Shown piece by piece: positions 26,576 to 35,565 of a DNA stretch of 64,000 nt. The stretch spans positions 1 through 64,000 of the forward strand of contig JALOTL010000006.1 in the NCBI GenBank assembly GCA_025457915.1. The letters run 5' to 3'. Every line of letters starts with the position of its first letter. The first letter of the stretch is position 1. The notes under the pieces were generated by a model. That model saw nothing but the letters and a program-made list of their open reading frames with translations, had not been told where the DNA came from and did no database searches. Made by a program: the position numbers and the translations under genes. The stretch is from Spirochaetota bacterium. GTDB taxonomy: Bacteria > Spirochaetota > UBA4802 > UBA5550.

Positions 26576-29320
26576 TCAGCCCTTCCGGCTTCTCCTGGTC
26601 TTTTTCCTTTTTACACCGCCCTCGATTTCGGAATCGATGTCCGATGATCTTGATCCTGGCCTTCTAGGCGTAGAGCCTGTTGAAACAGGTATGCCGCCGG
26701 CGCCGAATTGCTCGAGCTCGGCATGATATTCATCACCTATAACCTGGAACTCCCGATTTTCTTCCTCGACGATCTGGTCAACCTGGACCTTCATCATGTA
26801 TTCTATTATTTCCTCTTTCATGGCGGTCAGCATTTCGTTGAATTTATGGAAACCCTCGATCTTATATTCGACGAGGGGATTTTTTTCACCGTATCCAAGG
26901 GTCCATATGCCGTCGCGAAGCTCGTCCATCGCAAGCAGGTGTTCCCTCCACTTGCTGTCGATAACCTGCAGTGTTATGAGTCTTTCAAGGGTTCTCATGT
27001 TTGAGGAACCAAGCTGTTCCTCCCTGTTTTTATACCTGCCGATGAACTTGGAGCTGAATTTTTCCGCAAATTCATCATATGAAATCTCATAGGGATTTAA
27101 TTCATCGAAATTTATTTCTATCGTATATTTATATTTTGCCCAATTTTTAATACCGTTCATGTCCCATTCTTCGGGATGGCGTCCTTCTCCGGTAAACCGG
27201 TCAAGGTTGTATTTGCAGATGTCGTTGATATAAGACGAGAGTTTCATGGATATGTCCTCTCCGTCCAGAATTTCATTCCTCTCCTTATAAATAAATTCCC
27301 TCTGCGAGCTCATTACATCATCGTATTCGAGAAGGTGCTTCCTGATTTCAAAGTTTCTTCCCTCAACCCTTTTCTGTGCGCTGGCTATGGCCTTGGAAAC
27401 CATCGGGCTTTCAATTTCCTGACCTTCTTCCATTCCAAGTCTCTGCATCACCGAGCTGATCCTTTCGGATCCGAAAAGCCTCATGAGGTCGTCTTCCAAT
27501 GACAGGTAAAATCTCGAAGAACCGGAGTCGCCCTGTCGTCCCGACCTTCCCCTGAGCTGGTTGTCGATGCGCCGCGCCTCGTGCCTCTCCGTTCCAAGAA
27601 TGTGCAGTCCGCCGGCCTTTACGACCTTTTCGTGGTTCTCATTCCATTCCAGTCCGCCCCGGATAATATTCTTGGCCTTGTGCCTGTCCTGGCCCTGCAT
27701 CTTATCAGAAATTTCTTCTGCCTTTTTAAAGTTCGAGGTTAATATCAAAAGCTTGAATTCATCCCAGGCTTTTATATCGTGCACCGGGATGTGTTCGTCC
27801 ATTTCATCGACATATGTTCTTTTTCCGCCCAGTACAATGTCCGTTCCGCGGCCCGCCATGTTCGTAGCGATCGTCACGGACGAAGGACTGCCGGCTTCGG
27901 CAATAATCTGGGCCTCTTTCTGGTGATACTTGGCGTTCAATACGTTGTGGAAAATTCCTTTTGATTGAAGGAGTTTTGACAGTTTTTCGGATTTTTCAAT
28001 TGAAATCGTTCCGACAAGTAACGGTCTCCCCGCGGTTGAAAGCTCTATTATCTCGTTCACGATCGCGTTGTATTTTTCCTTTTCTGTCCTGTATATCCTG
28101 TCAGAATGATCCTGCCTCACCATCGGCATGTTGGTCGGTATGACGGCAACATCGAGATTGTAGATCTTCTTGAACTCAACGGCCTCGGTGTCAGCGGTAC
28201 CGGTCATACCAGCGAGCTTTTTATACATCCTGAAAAAATTCTGGAAGGTGACGGTTGCAAGCGTCTGGGTTTCCCTCGCGATAGTGACGTTCTCCTTGGC
28301 TTCGAGGGCCTGGTGCAACCCGTCGGAGTACCTCCTTCCCGGCATCAGGCGTCCGGTGAACTCGTCGACTATGACAACCTGTCCTTCGTTTACTATGTAA
28401 TCAATGTCCTTGTTGAAAATTGTATGGGCCTTCAGGGCCTGGTTGACATGATGTACGATCTCAATGTTTCTGTTGTCATAAAGGTTGTCTATTTTTAAAA
28501 GCTTTTCGACGTGCCTCACGCCGCCCTCCGTCAGCGTGACGATCCTGTCCTTCTCGTTGACCTCGAAATCCTCTCCGTCCCTCAGGCTTGGGATGATCTT
28601 GTTGATAAGATAATACTTTTTCGTGGACTCCTCAGTTGATCCGGATATGATCAGCGGGGTTCTTGCCTCGTCTATCAGGATGGAGTCCACTTCGTCAACA
28701 ATCGCGTAATTAAGCTCCTTGTGGACCCTCAGGCTCTTGTGCTCGACCATGTTGTCGCGCAGGTAGTCGAAGCCGAATTCATTGTTCGTGCCGTATGTGA
28801 TGTCGCACCTGTAAGCGGCCTGTCTTTCCTGGTGATCAAGATCATGAAGTATTACACCGACGTCAAGGCCCAGGAAATTATATATTGTGCCCATCCACAT
28901 CGAGTCGCGTTTGGCGAGATAGTCATTGACCGTTACGACATGCACCCCCCTTCCCGTCAGCGCGTTGAGATATACGGGAAGCGTGGCCACCAGCGTTTTG
29001 CCCTCCCCGGTTTTCATTTCTGAAATTCTGCCCTGGTGAAGAACGATCCCTCCCATCATCTGGACATCAAAGTGCCTCATGCCGAGGGTTCTCACTGATC
29101 CCTCTCGGACCACCGCGAAGGCCTCCGGGAGAAGCGAGTCAAGTTCTTCGCCCCTGTCGATCCTCATCCTGAACTCGGAGGTTTTTTCCTTGAGTTCGTC
29201 CGTAGATAGTTTTTTTATTTCTGGTTCGAAGGAATTTATTTTCTGAACTATCGGAATAAGCTTTTTAATGTCCCTGTCATGCTTTGTTCCGAAAAAAAAG
29301 CTGAAAATCTGGTCAATCAT
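26576..29320 (-). CDS. secA: Protein translocase ATPase SecA
   Basis: SecA drives preproteins through SecYEG. The start is set at ATG 29320, preceded by AGGAAG, giving 914 residues; the frame continues 36 codons upstream. Walker A MKTGEGKT lies at 102-109. The family segments VNDYLAKRDSMWMG, YGTNNEFGFDYLRDNM, DEVDSILIDEARTPLIISG, GTISIEKSEKLS and TNMAGRGTDIVLGG are all present, as is RGRSGRQGDSGSSRFYLSLEDDLMRLFG. The usual C-terminal cysteine-rich zinc motif is absent; the protein ends in an arginine/lysine-rich tail. It sits between hflX and glmM. Confidence 0.98.
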   Translation of the reverse strand: MIDQIFSFFFGTKHDRDIKKLIPIVQKINSFEPEIKKLSTDELKEKTSEFRMRIDRGEELDSLLPEAFAVVREGSVRTLGMRHFDVQMMGGIVLHQGRISEMKTGEGKTLVATLPVYLNALTGRGVHVVTVNDYLAKRDSMWMGTIYNFLGLDVGVILHDLDHQERQAAYRCDITYGTNNEFGFDYLRDNMVEHKSLRVHKELNYAIVDEVDSILIDEARTPLIISGSTEESTKKYYLINKIIPSLRDGEDFEVNEKDRIVTLTEGGVRHVEKLLKIDNLYDNRNIEIVHHVNQALKAHTIFNKDIDYIVNEGQVVIVDEFTGRLMPGRRYSDGLHQALEAKENVTIARETQTLATVTFQNFFRMYKKLAGMTGTADTEAVEFKKIYNLDVAVIPTNMPMVRQDHSDRIYRTEKEKYNAIVNEIIELSTAGRPLLVGTISIEKSEKLSKLLQSKGIFHNVLNAKYHQKEAQIIAEAGSPSSVTIATNMAGRGTDIVLGGKRTYVDEMDEHIPVHDIKAWDEFKLLILTSNFKKAEEISDKMQGQDRHKAKNIIRGGLEWNENHEKVVKAGGLHILGTERHEARRIDNQLRGRSGRQGDSGSSRFYLSLEDDLMRLFGSERISSVMQRLGMEEGQEIESPMVSKAIASAQKRVEGRNFEIRKHLLEYDDVMSSQREFIYKERNEILDGEDISMKLSSYINDICKYNLDRFTGEGRHPEEWDMNGIKNWAKYKYTIEINFDELNPYEISYDEFAEKFSSKFIGRYKNREEQLGSSNMRTLERLITLQVIDSKWREHLLAMDELRDGIWTLGYGEKNPLVEYKIEGFHKFNEMLTAMKEEIIEYMMKVQVDQIVEEENREFQVIGDEYHAELEQFGAGGIPVSTGSTPRRPGSRSSDIDSEIEGGVKRKKTRRSRKG

Positions 29321-29370
29321 GATATCTTCCTGTAAGATTATAAAAAAATTGCCGACGGCGCACGGTACCG

Positions 29371-29383
29371 CCCGGATTCCGGG
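29371..29383. promoter_or_regulatory. GC-rich hairpin in the secA leader
   Basis: CCCGGA-T-TCCGGG is a perfect 6-bp GC-rich inverted repeat about 50-60 bases upstream of the secA ATG. The adjacent GGCGGTACCGTGCGCC can extend or compete with it. It is not followed by U on the coding strand, so it is not a terminator. It could shape the secA 5'-UTR. Confidence 0.35.
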
Positions 29384-29401
29384 AAAAAATAAATATGTAC
29401 A

Positions 29402-29428
29402 ATTATTTAACAAAATGTTATAAGTCAA
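29402..29428 (-). promoter_or_regulatory. Possible promoter of secA-glmM
   Basis: On the minus strand TTGACT, 15 bases, AATAATTGTA. The same -35/-10 spacing and the same ten bases AATAATTGTA occur in front of tRNA-Asn. It lies just after the hflX stop, so secA could have its own promoter inside the longer run. The 15-base spacing is short. Confidence 0.35.
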
Positions 29429-29438
29429 TCACAAATAA

Positions 29439-30560
29439 TCATTTGGATGATTGTACTTTTTGGGAAAGTTCAAAAATCTTGATTTTAAGTTCTTCAATTC
29501 CATTTTCAGATAAAATTGATCCCGAAAGCGATCCGGAATAAAAAGCAGGTATTCGCCCGATGCCGTTATCTGATACAAGATCGGTTTTATTGAAAAACAT
29601 AATGACCGGTTTGTCGGAGCACCCGAGCCTTGAAATCTCCGAATTCACTGTATTCAGATTGGATTCGATGTCCGGGGCGGAAATATCCACGACATGAAGG
29701 ATTGCATCGGCAAACCTTATCTCTTCGAGCGTAGACCTGAATGAATCTATGAGATTGGCGGGAAGATTGCGTATGAATCCCACTGTATCTGTAAAGAGCA
29801 CCGATTTCCCGTTCCCCATGTAAGCCTTCCTGGTATACGAATCCAGCGTTGCGAAGAGCCTGTTCTCGACGAATAGATCATCCCTGGCAAATTTATTTAT
29901 CAGTGTCGATTTACCCGCGTTGGTATAGCCGACAACGGCCAGAATGAACTCTCCGCGTCTTCCCTTCCTTGCTACATTCCTGTGCTTTTTTATTCCTTCA
30001 AGTTTTTTTGAAAGCAGGGTTATCCGGTGCAGGACATGCCGCCTGTCTGTTTCGAGCATTTTTTCTCCCGGTCCGCGGGTACCAATCCCGCCGCCGAGCC
30101 TTGAGAGCACGCCTCCCAATCCCTTTAATCTCGGGAGTATATATTTTAGCTGGGCCAGCTCGACCTGGATTTTCGCCTCTGCGCTCCTTGCCCGCATCGC
30201 GAAAATATCCATTATAATTTCAGTCCTTCCCACGACCCTGCATTTCAATCTTTCTTCAAGGTTCCTGACAGGGGCGGGCCTGATATTGTTCAAATCAAAA
30301 ACAATCAGCCGTAATTTTTTTTGATTTATCAACTCGATCATCTCTTCGATGAATCCTTTTCCGATTATATATGCTGGATCTATTTTTTCCCTTGTAATTA
30401 TTCTTTTTTCCTCGACTACTGCGCCTGCCGTCCTGACGAGCATTTCAAGCTCGTCAAGGGAATACCGAACAGGTTCCGGATCGGCACCCTTCATTTTAAT
30501 TCCAATTATAAAGGCCTTCTCGTCGATGGAAGAAGAAATTCTATTTACCGAGGCATCCAT
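29439..30560 (-). CDS. hflX: GTPase HflX
   Basis: Ribosome-associated GTPase of the HflX family, 373 residues. The N-terminal domain carries the glycine-rich SRLGGGIGTRGPGE hallmark (about residues 151-165) and a helical hairpin. The G domain follows with G1 VVGYTNAGKST, G2/G3 FATLDSYTRK and DTVGFIRNLP, and G4 NKTD. It probably splits or rescues stalled ribosomes. Its start overlaps the DUF192 gene end by 20 bases. Confidence 0.95.
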   Translation of the reverse strand: MDASVNRISSSIDEKAFIIGIKMKGADPEPVRYSLDELEMLVRTAGAVVEEKRIITREKIDPAYIIGKGFIEEMIELINQKKLRLIVFDLNNIRPAPVRNLEERLKCRVVGRTEIIMDIFAMRARSAEAKIQVELAQLKYILPRLKGLGGVLSRLGGGIGTRGPGEKMLETDRRHVLHRITLLSKKLEGIKKHRNVARKGRRGEFILAVVGYTNAGKSTLINKFARDDLFVENRLFATLDSYTRKAYMGNGKSVLFTDTVGFIRNLPANLIDSFRSTLEEIRFADAILHVVDISAPDIESNLNTVNSEISRLGCSDKPVIMFFNKTDLVSDNGIGRIPAFYSGSLSGSILSENGIEELKIKIFELSQKVQSSK

Positions 30561-31023
30561 ATTGCGTGATTATACAGCCGGGTTTTATTTTATTTTTATC
30601 AAACCAGCCCCTGTTGACCTCCAGTGCGTACATGGCAGGTTTCCGGGAAGGATAAGTTGCGGAAATATCGAGCGGTCTCATGTCGTGTATTTCGTTAATG
30701 GTAAAATTTTTAGCGGCATATGCGATGCTGAGGGGGATAAAGGTATTTTTCATCCAGAAATTCTGTTTCGATTCAGAGGTAAAGACAAACAGCATTCCTT
30801 CATCTTCAGGAAGCCTGTTTATGAACATCAGCCCGTAGTGTCTTCTGTCGTCCGTATCTGCAACATAGGCCTTGAGAAAAACTTTTTTCCCAACGGAATT
30901 AATAATGGTTATTCTGCAGGTTGGATAGGCATCGAGGCGTTTTAAACCTTCATCAGGCGAAGCAAAAACACATGGCGCGGCTATGAAAAATAATAAAAGC
31001 GCTGTGTTTTTAAAATTCACCAT
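30541..31023 (-). CDS. DUF192 exported protein
   Basis: 160 residues with an N-terminal signal peptide (LLLFFIAAPCVFA). A DUF192 domain follows, marked by RRHYGLMFINRLPEDEGMLFVF and FWMKNTFIPLSIAY. DUF192 proteins are small periplasmic or secreted beta-barrel-like domains without an established function. The gene overlaps the preceding envelope-protein gene by 14 bases and hflX by 20, so all three are probably translated from one message. Confidence 0.85.
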   Translation of the reverse strand: MVNFKNTALLLFFIAAPCVFASPDEGLKRLDAYPTCRITIINSVGKKVFLKAYVADTDDRRHYGLMFINRLPEDEGMLFVFTSESKQNFWMKNTFIPLSIAYAAKNFTINEIHDMRPLDISATYPSRKPAMYALEVNRGWFDKNKIKPGCIITQYGCLGK

Positions 31024-31816
31024 GATATTCTATTCTGAGCACCCTGTTCAGCGTCCTGTTCGTCTGGAGAAGAAGGTCGAATTCTATGCTGAGCTGTTCC
31101 AGATATGTGTATCTAACGCCGAAATTAACAAGCCATTTTTTTGTTCTGCCGAGATTCCAGTAAACCCTTTCGGTTTCTGCTTTGATTCTGAAATACTCGC
31201 CCAGCGGAACGTCAATCCCGAGAAAATACGATGAGTCCTTGGGAATAAAATCCGGCTGGGTCGGGACCCTTGCGCCGTAGCTTATATACTGTTCCGAATC
31301 GAACAGGTATATGGTATTTGTTATTACAGCATAAGGGCCGTATATTGTTCTGTCCAGTTGATTTTTTGATTTGCTGCTGTATTTTTTTCTTAAATACTTA
31401 TACCCATAATAAGGCGGGAAAAGGAAGCCCTTCTTTTTGTCTATGGTGTCATATACCTTTCCGTCTTTTCCGATATAAAATGAATCATAACCGATCGCGA
31501 TTCCAATGGGAAAGTTTTCCGTCCCGTCGGTGAATTTTATCTTTGTAACGACTCCGGGTATATTGAACCTGGGCTTGTCTTTGCCTATCAGGTTTTGAAT
31601 ATCCGTCGATGCGCCAAGGAACATAGCATCGTGAAGGCCGACAAATGTCTTGAAGTTCACCCCCCCGTTGTCATATCCCAGAAAATTAAATTCATATGTT
31701 CCCCTTCCGATGGTGAAGGCGGTCGGGGTGTCGATGACGTTTGGCCGTTTTGTCTGGGCATACGCCCCTGAAGATATCAGCAATAAACCGACGAATATCA
31801 ATAAATGCTTTTTCAT
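31010..31816 (-). CDS. Predicted outer-membrane beta-barrel protein, unknown
   Basis: 268 residues with a signal peptide (LLIFVGLLLISSGAYAQ). Alternating hydrophobic/aromatic strands follow, typical of an outer-membrane barrel (for example GIAIGYDSFYIG, WLVNFGVRYTYLEQLSIEFDLLLQ, VLRIEYHGEF). It ends in a phenylalanine, as many barrels do. The early RGTYEFNFLGYDNGGVNFKTFVGL resembles the opening of spirochaete outer-membrane proteins, but I cannot name a family. Lies between a PorV-like gene and the DUF192 gene. Confidence 0.7.
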   Translation of the reverse strand: MKKHLLIFVGLLLISSGAYAQTKRPNVIDTPTAFTIGRGTYEFNFLGYDNGGVNFKTFVGLHDAMFLGASTDIQNLIGKDKPRFNIPGVVTKIKFTDGTENFPIGIAIGYDSFYIGKDGKVYDTIDKKKGFLFPPYYGYKYLRKKYSSKSKNQLDRTIYGPYAVITNTIYLFDSEQYISYGARVPTQPDFIPKDSSYFLGIDVPLGEYFRIKAETERVYWNLGRTKKWLVNFGVRYTYLEQLSIEFDLLLQTNRTLNRVLRIEYHGEF

Positions 31817-31897
31817 GTCGCGACCCTAGGTGTGGATTAAAAGCTATGATATTTATCGGTATCTGAGGGATTTTTTTCAGCATTATTCGGGGTTTAA

Positions 31898-33112
31898 TCA
31901 GTCATTATCGATTTTTTTAACGCCTTTCCTTTTATCCTCCGGCTCCTTTTTTCTTTCATCCCACTCGTTCTCCTTCCTCAACTTCATTATCTCTTCGATA
32001 TCCTTTATTTTCCTGTCGATTTTTTTATGGTAAGGATTGTAATCCCTGGTTGTTTTAAATTCCTTCAGCGCGGATTCCATGTCATCAGCAACGTATGATT
32101 TTATCCCTTTATTATAATGATAATCGGCGTCCTTTATGTCATCAACCGTAACCACCTTGGGGATGAGCTTGAAGGTTACATTGAATGAATATACCGGTCC
32201 GAAAACCTTGTTTTCGGAGAATGAAGAATCAATTGTAAATGTAACGTTTTTTATGACAAAATTGAAGCCCAGTCCCAGGGAGTAAGTATTTCCGTTGTTG
32301 AACTGGTAGCCGCCCCTGAGCGATATAATTTCAAGATAGGATATCTCCGCGCCCATATTCAGTCTGAAGCTTTCATTGAAACCGTGCGTGAAATCGTATA
32401 TATCCGATACATTTATAAGGTTTTCAGTGGCGTCGAGGTTGAATCCGAACCATTTGGTCAGTTTGTAAGACATCCCGAGACGGAGCATTCTCGGAAGAGG
32501 GTCATTTTTCACCCTGGTCCCGAGATTCAGTATGGATATGCCTATGTGGAAATTTTTCACCGGAGCGTCAAACGGGGAGTACATGTTGAATCCCTTCAGG
32601 AATCCGAAATCCACCGCGAAAGAATTGAGAAAAAGCGTGTTCACCCTCTGGTATATGTACTTCGCGGAAAGGCCGAGGTAAAAAAGTTCAAAATCATATC
32701 CATAACCTACGGTAGTGTTGCCGGTATAATAAGTGACCTCGCCGGTTTTGATGCCGTTCGCATCGATTTTATCGAACGAGGGGACCCAGAATAACGTATT
32801 GATTATACCGATGTTACCGCCGAGCATCGGAAACGCGATTCCTATGTTCTCCAGCCTGGAGTCTTCAATAAGCTCCTGGTGGAACAATGACAGGACAGGG
32901 TATTTAAGGGTGCCAAGACCGGCAGGATTGTAGTACAGCGTATTGATGTCATTGGTTTCAGCTGTATAGGCCTCGCCCATACCGAGGGACCTGCTCCCCA
33001 CGCCAAGCTCAAGAAATTCAGCACTGGAGGTGCCGACGGACCCGGCCGCAAAAAGGCAAGTATTCGATAAAATAATTATGGATGATGCTATTAGTTTTAT
33101 TACTTTCAACAT
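31898..33112 (-). CDS. PorV/UPF0164-like outer-membrane protein with C-terminal helical repeat tail
   Basis: 404 residues with a signal peptide (SIIILSNTCLFA). It has the family opening AEFLELGVGSRSLGMGEAYTAETNDINTLYYNPAGLGTL, typical of PorV/UPF0164 (FadL-like barrel) proteins known from spirochaetes and Bacteroidetes. Barrel strands continue to about residue 315. The last ~80 residues are different: soluble and helical with a TPR-like unit (HYNKGIKSYVADDMESALKEFK) and a lysine/glutamate-rich tail. A periplasmic protein-interaction domain fused to an outer-membrane barrel is therefore likely. Upstream is the unknown gene next to nadA. Confidence 0.75.
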   Translation of the reverse strand: MLKVIKLIASSIIILSNTCLFAAGSVGTSSAEFLELGVGSRSLGMGEAYTAETNDINTLYYNPAGLGTLKYPVLSLFHQELIEDSRLENIGIAFPMLGGNIGIINTLFWVPSFDKIDANGIKTGEVTYYTGNTTVGYGYDFELFYLGLSAKYIYQRVNTLFLNSFAVDFGFLKGFNMYSPFDAPVKNFHIGISILNLGTRVKNDPLPRMLRLGMSYKLTKWFGFNLDATENLINVSDIYDFTHGFNESFRLNMGAEISYLEIISLRGGYQFNNGNTYSLGLGFNFVIKNVTFTIDSSFSENKVFGPVYSFNVTFKLIPKVVTVDDIKDADYHYNKGIKSYVADDMESALKEFKTTRDYNPYHKKIDRKIKDIEEIMKLRKENEWDERKKEPEDKRKGVKKIDND

Positions 33113-33170
33113 TCACATTGATCCGAAAGAAAAAAAGGAGATATATTTAAGCACGTTATCAGCGGAAAAA

Positions 33171-34325
33171 CTATTTATGCAACAATAATTTTATTATGGA
33201 GTTGCTGTCTACGGGACGTTTGATCATTTCTGTTAAAAGAATATCGCCGAATTCATAATTAAGCTTGTTTATCTCGCGTGTAAGAATGTCAAAATCTTCA
33301 GGTCCGGAAAAAATAATGATCGAGGTGCTGGAAACATGGATTACGGCGGAAGATTCCCGTAATATTTCCGTCAGCTTTGACAGGAGATAATTTACTATAA
33401 ACGATGATTCGTTTATTTTCGAAGAAACCGTTTTTATTCTCAGGCAGCGTATTTCGTCTTTTTTGTCGAACGTGCTGATAATATAGTCGATAACGCGGTA
33501 TTTTTCCAAAAGCCCGGCATGTTTTAAAAGACTTCCGGAATAAATGAATTTTTCCATCAGTAATAATAATAATGAAAGGTTCTTCCTGATAATTCCGTAT
33601 ATTATTTCGATTTCGTTATGCAATAATATTTTCACGGCAAGAACCGGAGGCGGGGGATACAATCTCGGGTCATTGGCCGATCCGGATATATCCCGGTAAG
33701 CGGCCGATGAAATTCTTTCGGAACATACAAGATAAACTCCAGTATAGTCAGATTTCCCGGGATTGAACTTCCTGGACAGGAATTCATCGCCTTTAATCCT
33801 GGATCTTTCAAGGATAATACCCTTCTCGGATTCGAATATTTCATCCAGGATGGGATCCATCCGGCCGATCAGCAGGTCTGCGGATTCGTCATCCGGTAAA
33901 TCCGTAATTGATGGACGGTAGCATTTTTCCTCTGGTTCGAACAGCATGTATGCAAATCCATGGAGACCGGATGCCGCCATCGCTTTTTTTACGGCATCCC
34001 GGAGAACATGGAAGTCAATAACGGGCGATGATTTGTATATTTCACGGGGATCGATGTTTTTGCTGATAGACGCGTCGAGGTTAAGAAGGTTCTTTGTCAT
34101 GTAGAAAAGCTCATGCAGTTTTCGCAATGCATCGGCCGGTTTGATTTGTTCTTCAGGCTGTCCCGGAATGGCCGGTCCCTCGTTTTGCTTTATCCTGTTT
34201 ACGAGACTTTGCAATTCGGCGTTGAATGTTTTCTGCCTGATGATATTAATTCCCTCTCCGCTTCGGATTGAATCGGGAGTCTTTTTTTCATCATCCGGAA
34301 TATTTATATTAATTTCCTCGTCCAA
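33171..34325 (-). CDS. Cytoplasmic protein of unknown function
   Basis: 384 residues, no signal peptide and no transmembrane helix that I would trust (the LSLLLLLMEKFIY stretch is short). It has an acidic disordered N-terminus (DEEININIPDDEKKTPDS), a middle alpha/beta region with DFHVLRDAVKKAMAASGLHGFAYMLFEPEEKCY, and a C-terminal domain with strand/helix alternation (SAVIHVSSTSIIIFSGPEDFDILTREINKL). The middle might be a divergent GAF-like domain, but this is only an impression. It begins 12 bases after nadA and probably shares its transcript. Confidence 0.6.
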   Translation of the reverse strand: MDEEININIPDDEKKTPDSIRSGEGINIIRQKTFNAELQSLVNRIKQNEGPAIPGQPEEQIKPADALRKLHELFYMTKNLLNLDASISKNIDPREIYKSSPVIDFHVLRDAVKKAMAASGLHGFAYMLFEPEEKCYRPSITDLPDDESADLLIGRMDPILDEIFESEKGIILERSRIKGDEFLSRKFNPGKSDYTGVYLVCSERISSAAYRDISGSANDPRLYPPPPVLAVKILLHNEIEIIYGIIRKNLSLLLLLMEKFIYSGSLLKHAGLLEKYRVIDYIISTFDKKDEIRCLRIKTVSSKINESSFIVNYLLSKLTEILRESSAVIHVSSTSIIIFSGPEDFDILTREINKLNYEFGDILLTEMIKRPVDSNSIIKLLLHK

Positions 34326-34337
34326 CCCGTTCCTCTT

Positions 34338-35240
34338 TCAATAAGAAAGCTCAAGCATGCGGTCGAGTGGAATTTTCGCAAGGGCCGCTGTTTCATCGTC
34401 AACCTTCACTTCGTACAGCTCCTCCCTAAGAGATTGTAAAAGTTTAGACAGGTCGATTTTTTTCATGTTGGGACATATGAATGAATCACCCGCGGGGATG
34501 AATTCAATATTGCCATTTACCTTTTTCAGCTTGTGGATGAGGGCGGACTCGGTGCCCACAATAATCCTTTTTTTGTCGGTCGAAGCCGCGAATTTCACCA
34601 TTTCGCCCGTTGAAAGCGCAGCATCGGCAAGCTCTATAACCTCGGGTCTGCATTCCGGATGGACGATTACATAGGCGTCCGGGTGGGATGCTTTTACCTC
34701 GCGCAGCATTTCAACGGTAAACTTTTCATGTGTCGGACAAAATCCATCGCTCAGTATGATTTTTTTCGAGGTGAACCGCTGGACGTAACTTCCCAGATTC
34801 TTGTCGGGAACGAATATTATTTCATTCGAATCGATCCGGTCGACAATCTTTCTGGCGTTTGATGATGTGCATATGACGTTTGAAACCGTCTTAACCTCGG
34901 CGGTGGAATTAATATATGTAACGACCCTGGCGCCCGGATGCTTTCTTTTAAGCACCCTTACCTTTTCGGCGTCTATCATGTCAGCCATGGGACAGCCTGC
35001 AGACAGGTCGGGAAGAAGGACCTTTTTGTCGGGAGAAAGGATTGATGCGGATTCTGCCATGAAATGTACGCCGCAGAAAACTATGATGGAGGCCTTTGTC
35101 TGCGAGGCGATCCTGGCAAGTTCAAGCGAGTCGCCGGTATAATCGGCAATATCCTGTATTTCTGGATTCTGGTAATTGTGGGCCATTATTACGGCATTTT
35201 TTTGTTTCGCAAGGTCTTTTATTTCATCAAATATATTCAT
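34338..35240 (-). CDS. nadA: Quinolinate synthase
   Basis: NadA condenses iminoaspartate and dihydroxyacetone phosphate to quinolinate in NAD synthesis, using a [4Fe-4S] cluster. The 300-residue form is typical. Visible features are AHNYQNPEIQDIADYTGDSLELA and three cluster cysteines (in SAGCPMAD, DGFCPTH or HPECRPE, and SFICPNMK). FCGVHFMAESA and VGTESALIHKL are also seen. No nadB or nadC is present in the window. First gene of the nadA-unknown-PorV-barrel-DUF192-hflX run and divergent from tRNA-Asn. Confidence 0.95.
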   Translation of the reverse strand: MNIFDEIKDLAKQKNAVIMAHNYQNPEIQDIADYTGDSLELARIASQTKASIIVFCGVHFMAESASILSPDKKVLLPDLSAGCPMADMIDAEKVRVLKRKHPGARVVTYINSTAEVKTVSNVICTSSNARKIVDRIDSNEIIFVPDKNLGSYVQRFTSKKIILSDGFCPTHEKFTVEMLREVKASHPDAYVIVHPECRPEVIELADAALSTGEMVKFAASTDKKRIIVGTESALIHKLKKVNGNIEFIPAGDSFICPNMKKIDLSKLLQSLREELYEVKVDDETAALAKIPLDRMLELSY

Positions 35241-35365
35241 TTGCCGTCTTAACCCTGATAATAAACATTAACAAATACACTTTATAATAACGATGAATTT
35301 ACCGTTCATGGTCAATATATCAAGATAAAATTGAACGCCCATGAATTTTTTACAAAAAAAAATTA

Positions 35366-35392
35366 TTGACACTTGCGGGTGCTGAGAATAAT
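35366..35392 (+). promoter_or_regulatory. Promoter of tRNA-Asn
   Basis: An A-tract followed by TTATTGACA gives -35 TTGACA at 35366-35371. After 15 bases comes AATAAT at 35387-35392 (alternatively TAATTG with a 17-base spacer). The 15-mer AAAAAATTATTGACA is identical to that before tRNA-Thr. The mature tRNA starts about 60 bases downstream, so a 5' leader would be removed. Confidence 0.5.
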
Positions 35393-35453
35393 TGTAACAC
35401 AATATGCTCGGTGCGGTTTGCCGGGCAGACGCAAAACAATTACCGATCAATAT

Positions 35454-35526
35454 TCCCCTGTAGCTCAGTCGGTAGAGCAGTTGGCTGTTAACCAATTGGT
35501 CGTAGGTTCGAGTCCTACCGGGGGAG
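35454..35526 (+). tRNA. tRNA-Asn (anticodon GTT)
   Basis: 73-nt cloverleaf. Acceptor TCCCCTG pairs with CGGGGGA (one G-U pair). The D-arm contains AGCTCAGTCGGTAGAGC. The anticodon stem GTTGG/CCAAT encloses the loop CTGTTAA with anticodon GTT. The T-arm has GTAGGTTCGAGTCCTAC. CCA is not encoded. It stands alone, with its own promoter and terminator. Confidence 0.96.
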
Positions 35527-35565
35527 CATAAGGCCCGCTCCTCGCCTATAAAAGAAGGAGCCTTG

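Noticed and set aside
29371-29383. Hairpin as a terminator of the hflX transcript
   Set aside because: On the minus strand the T-run precedes rather than follows the stem.
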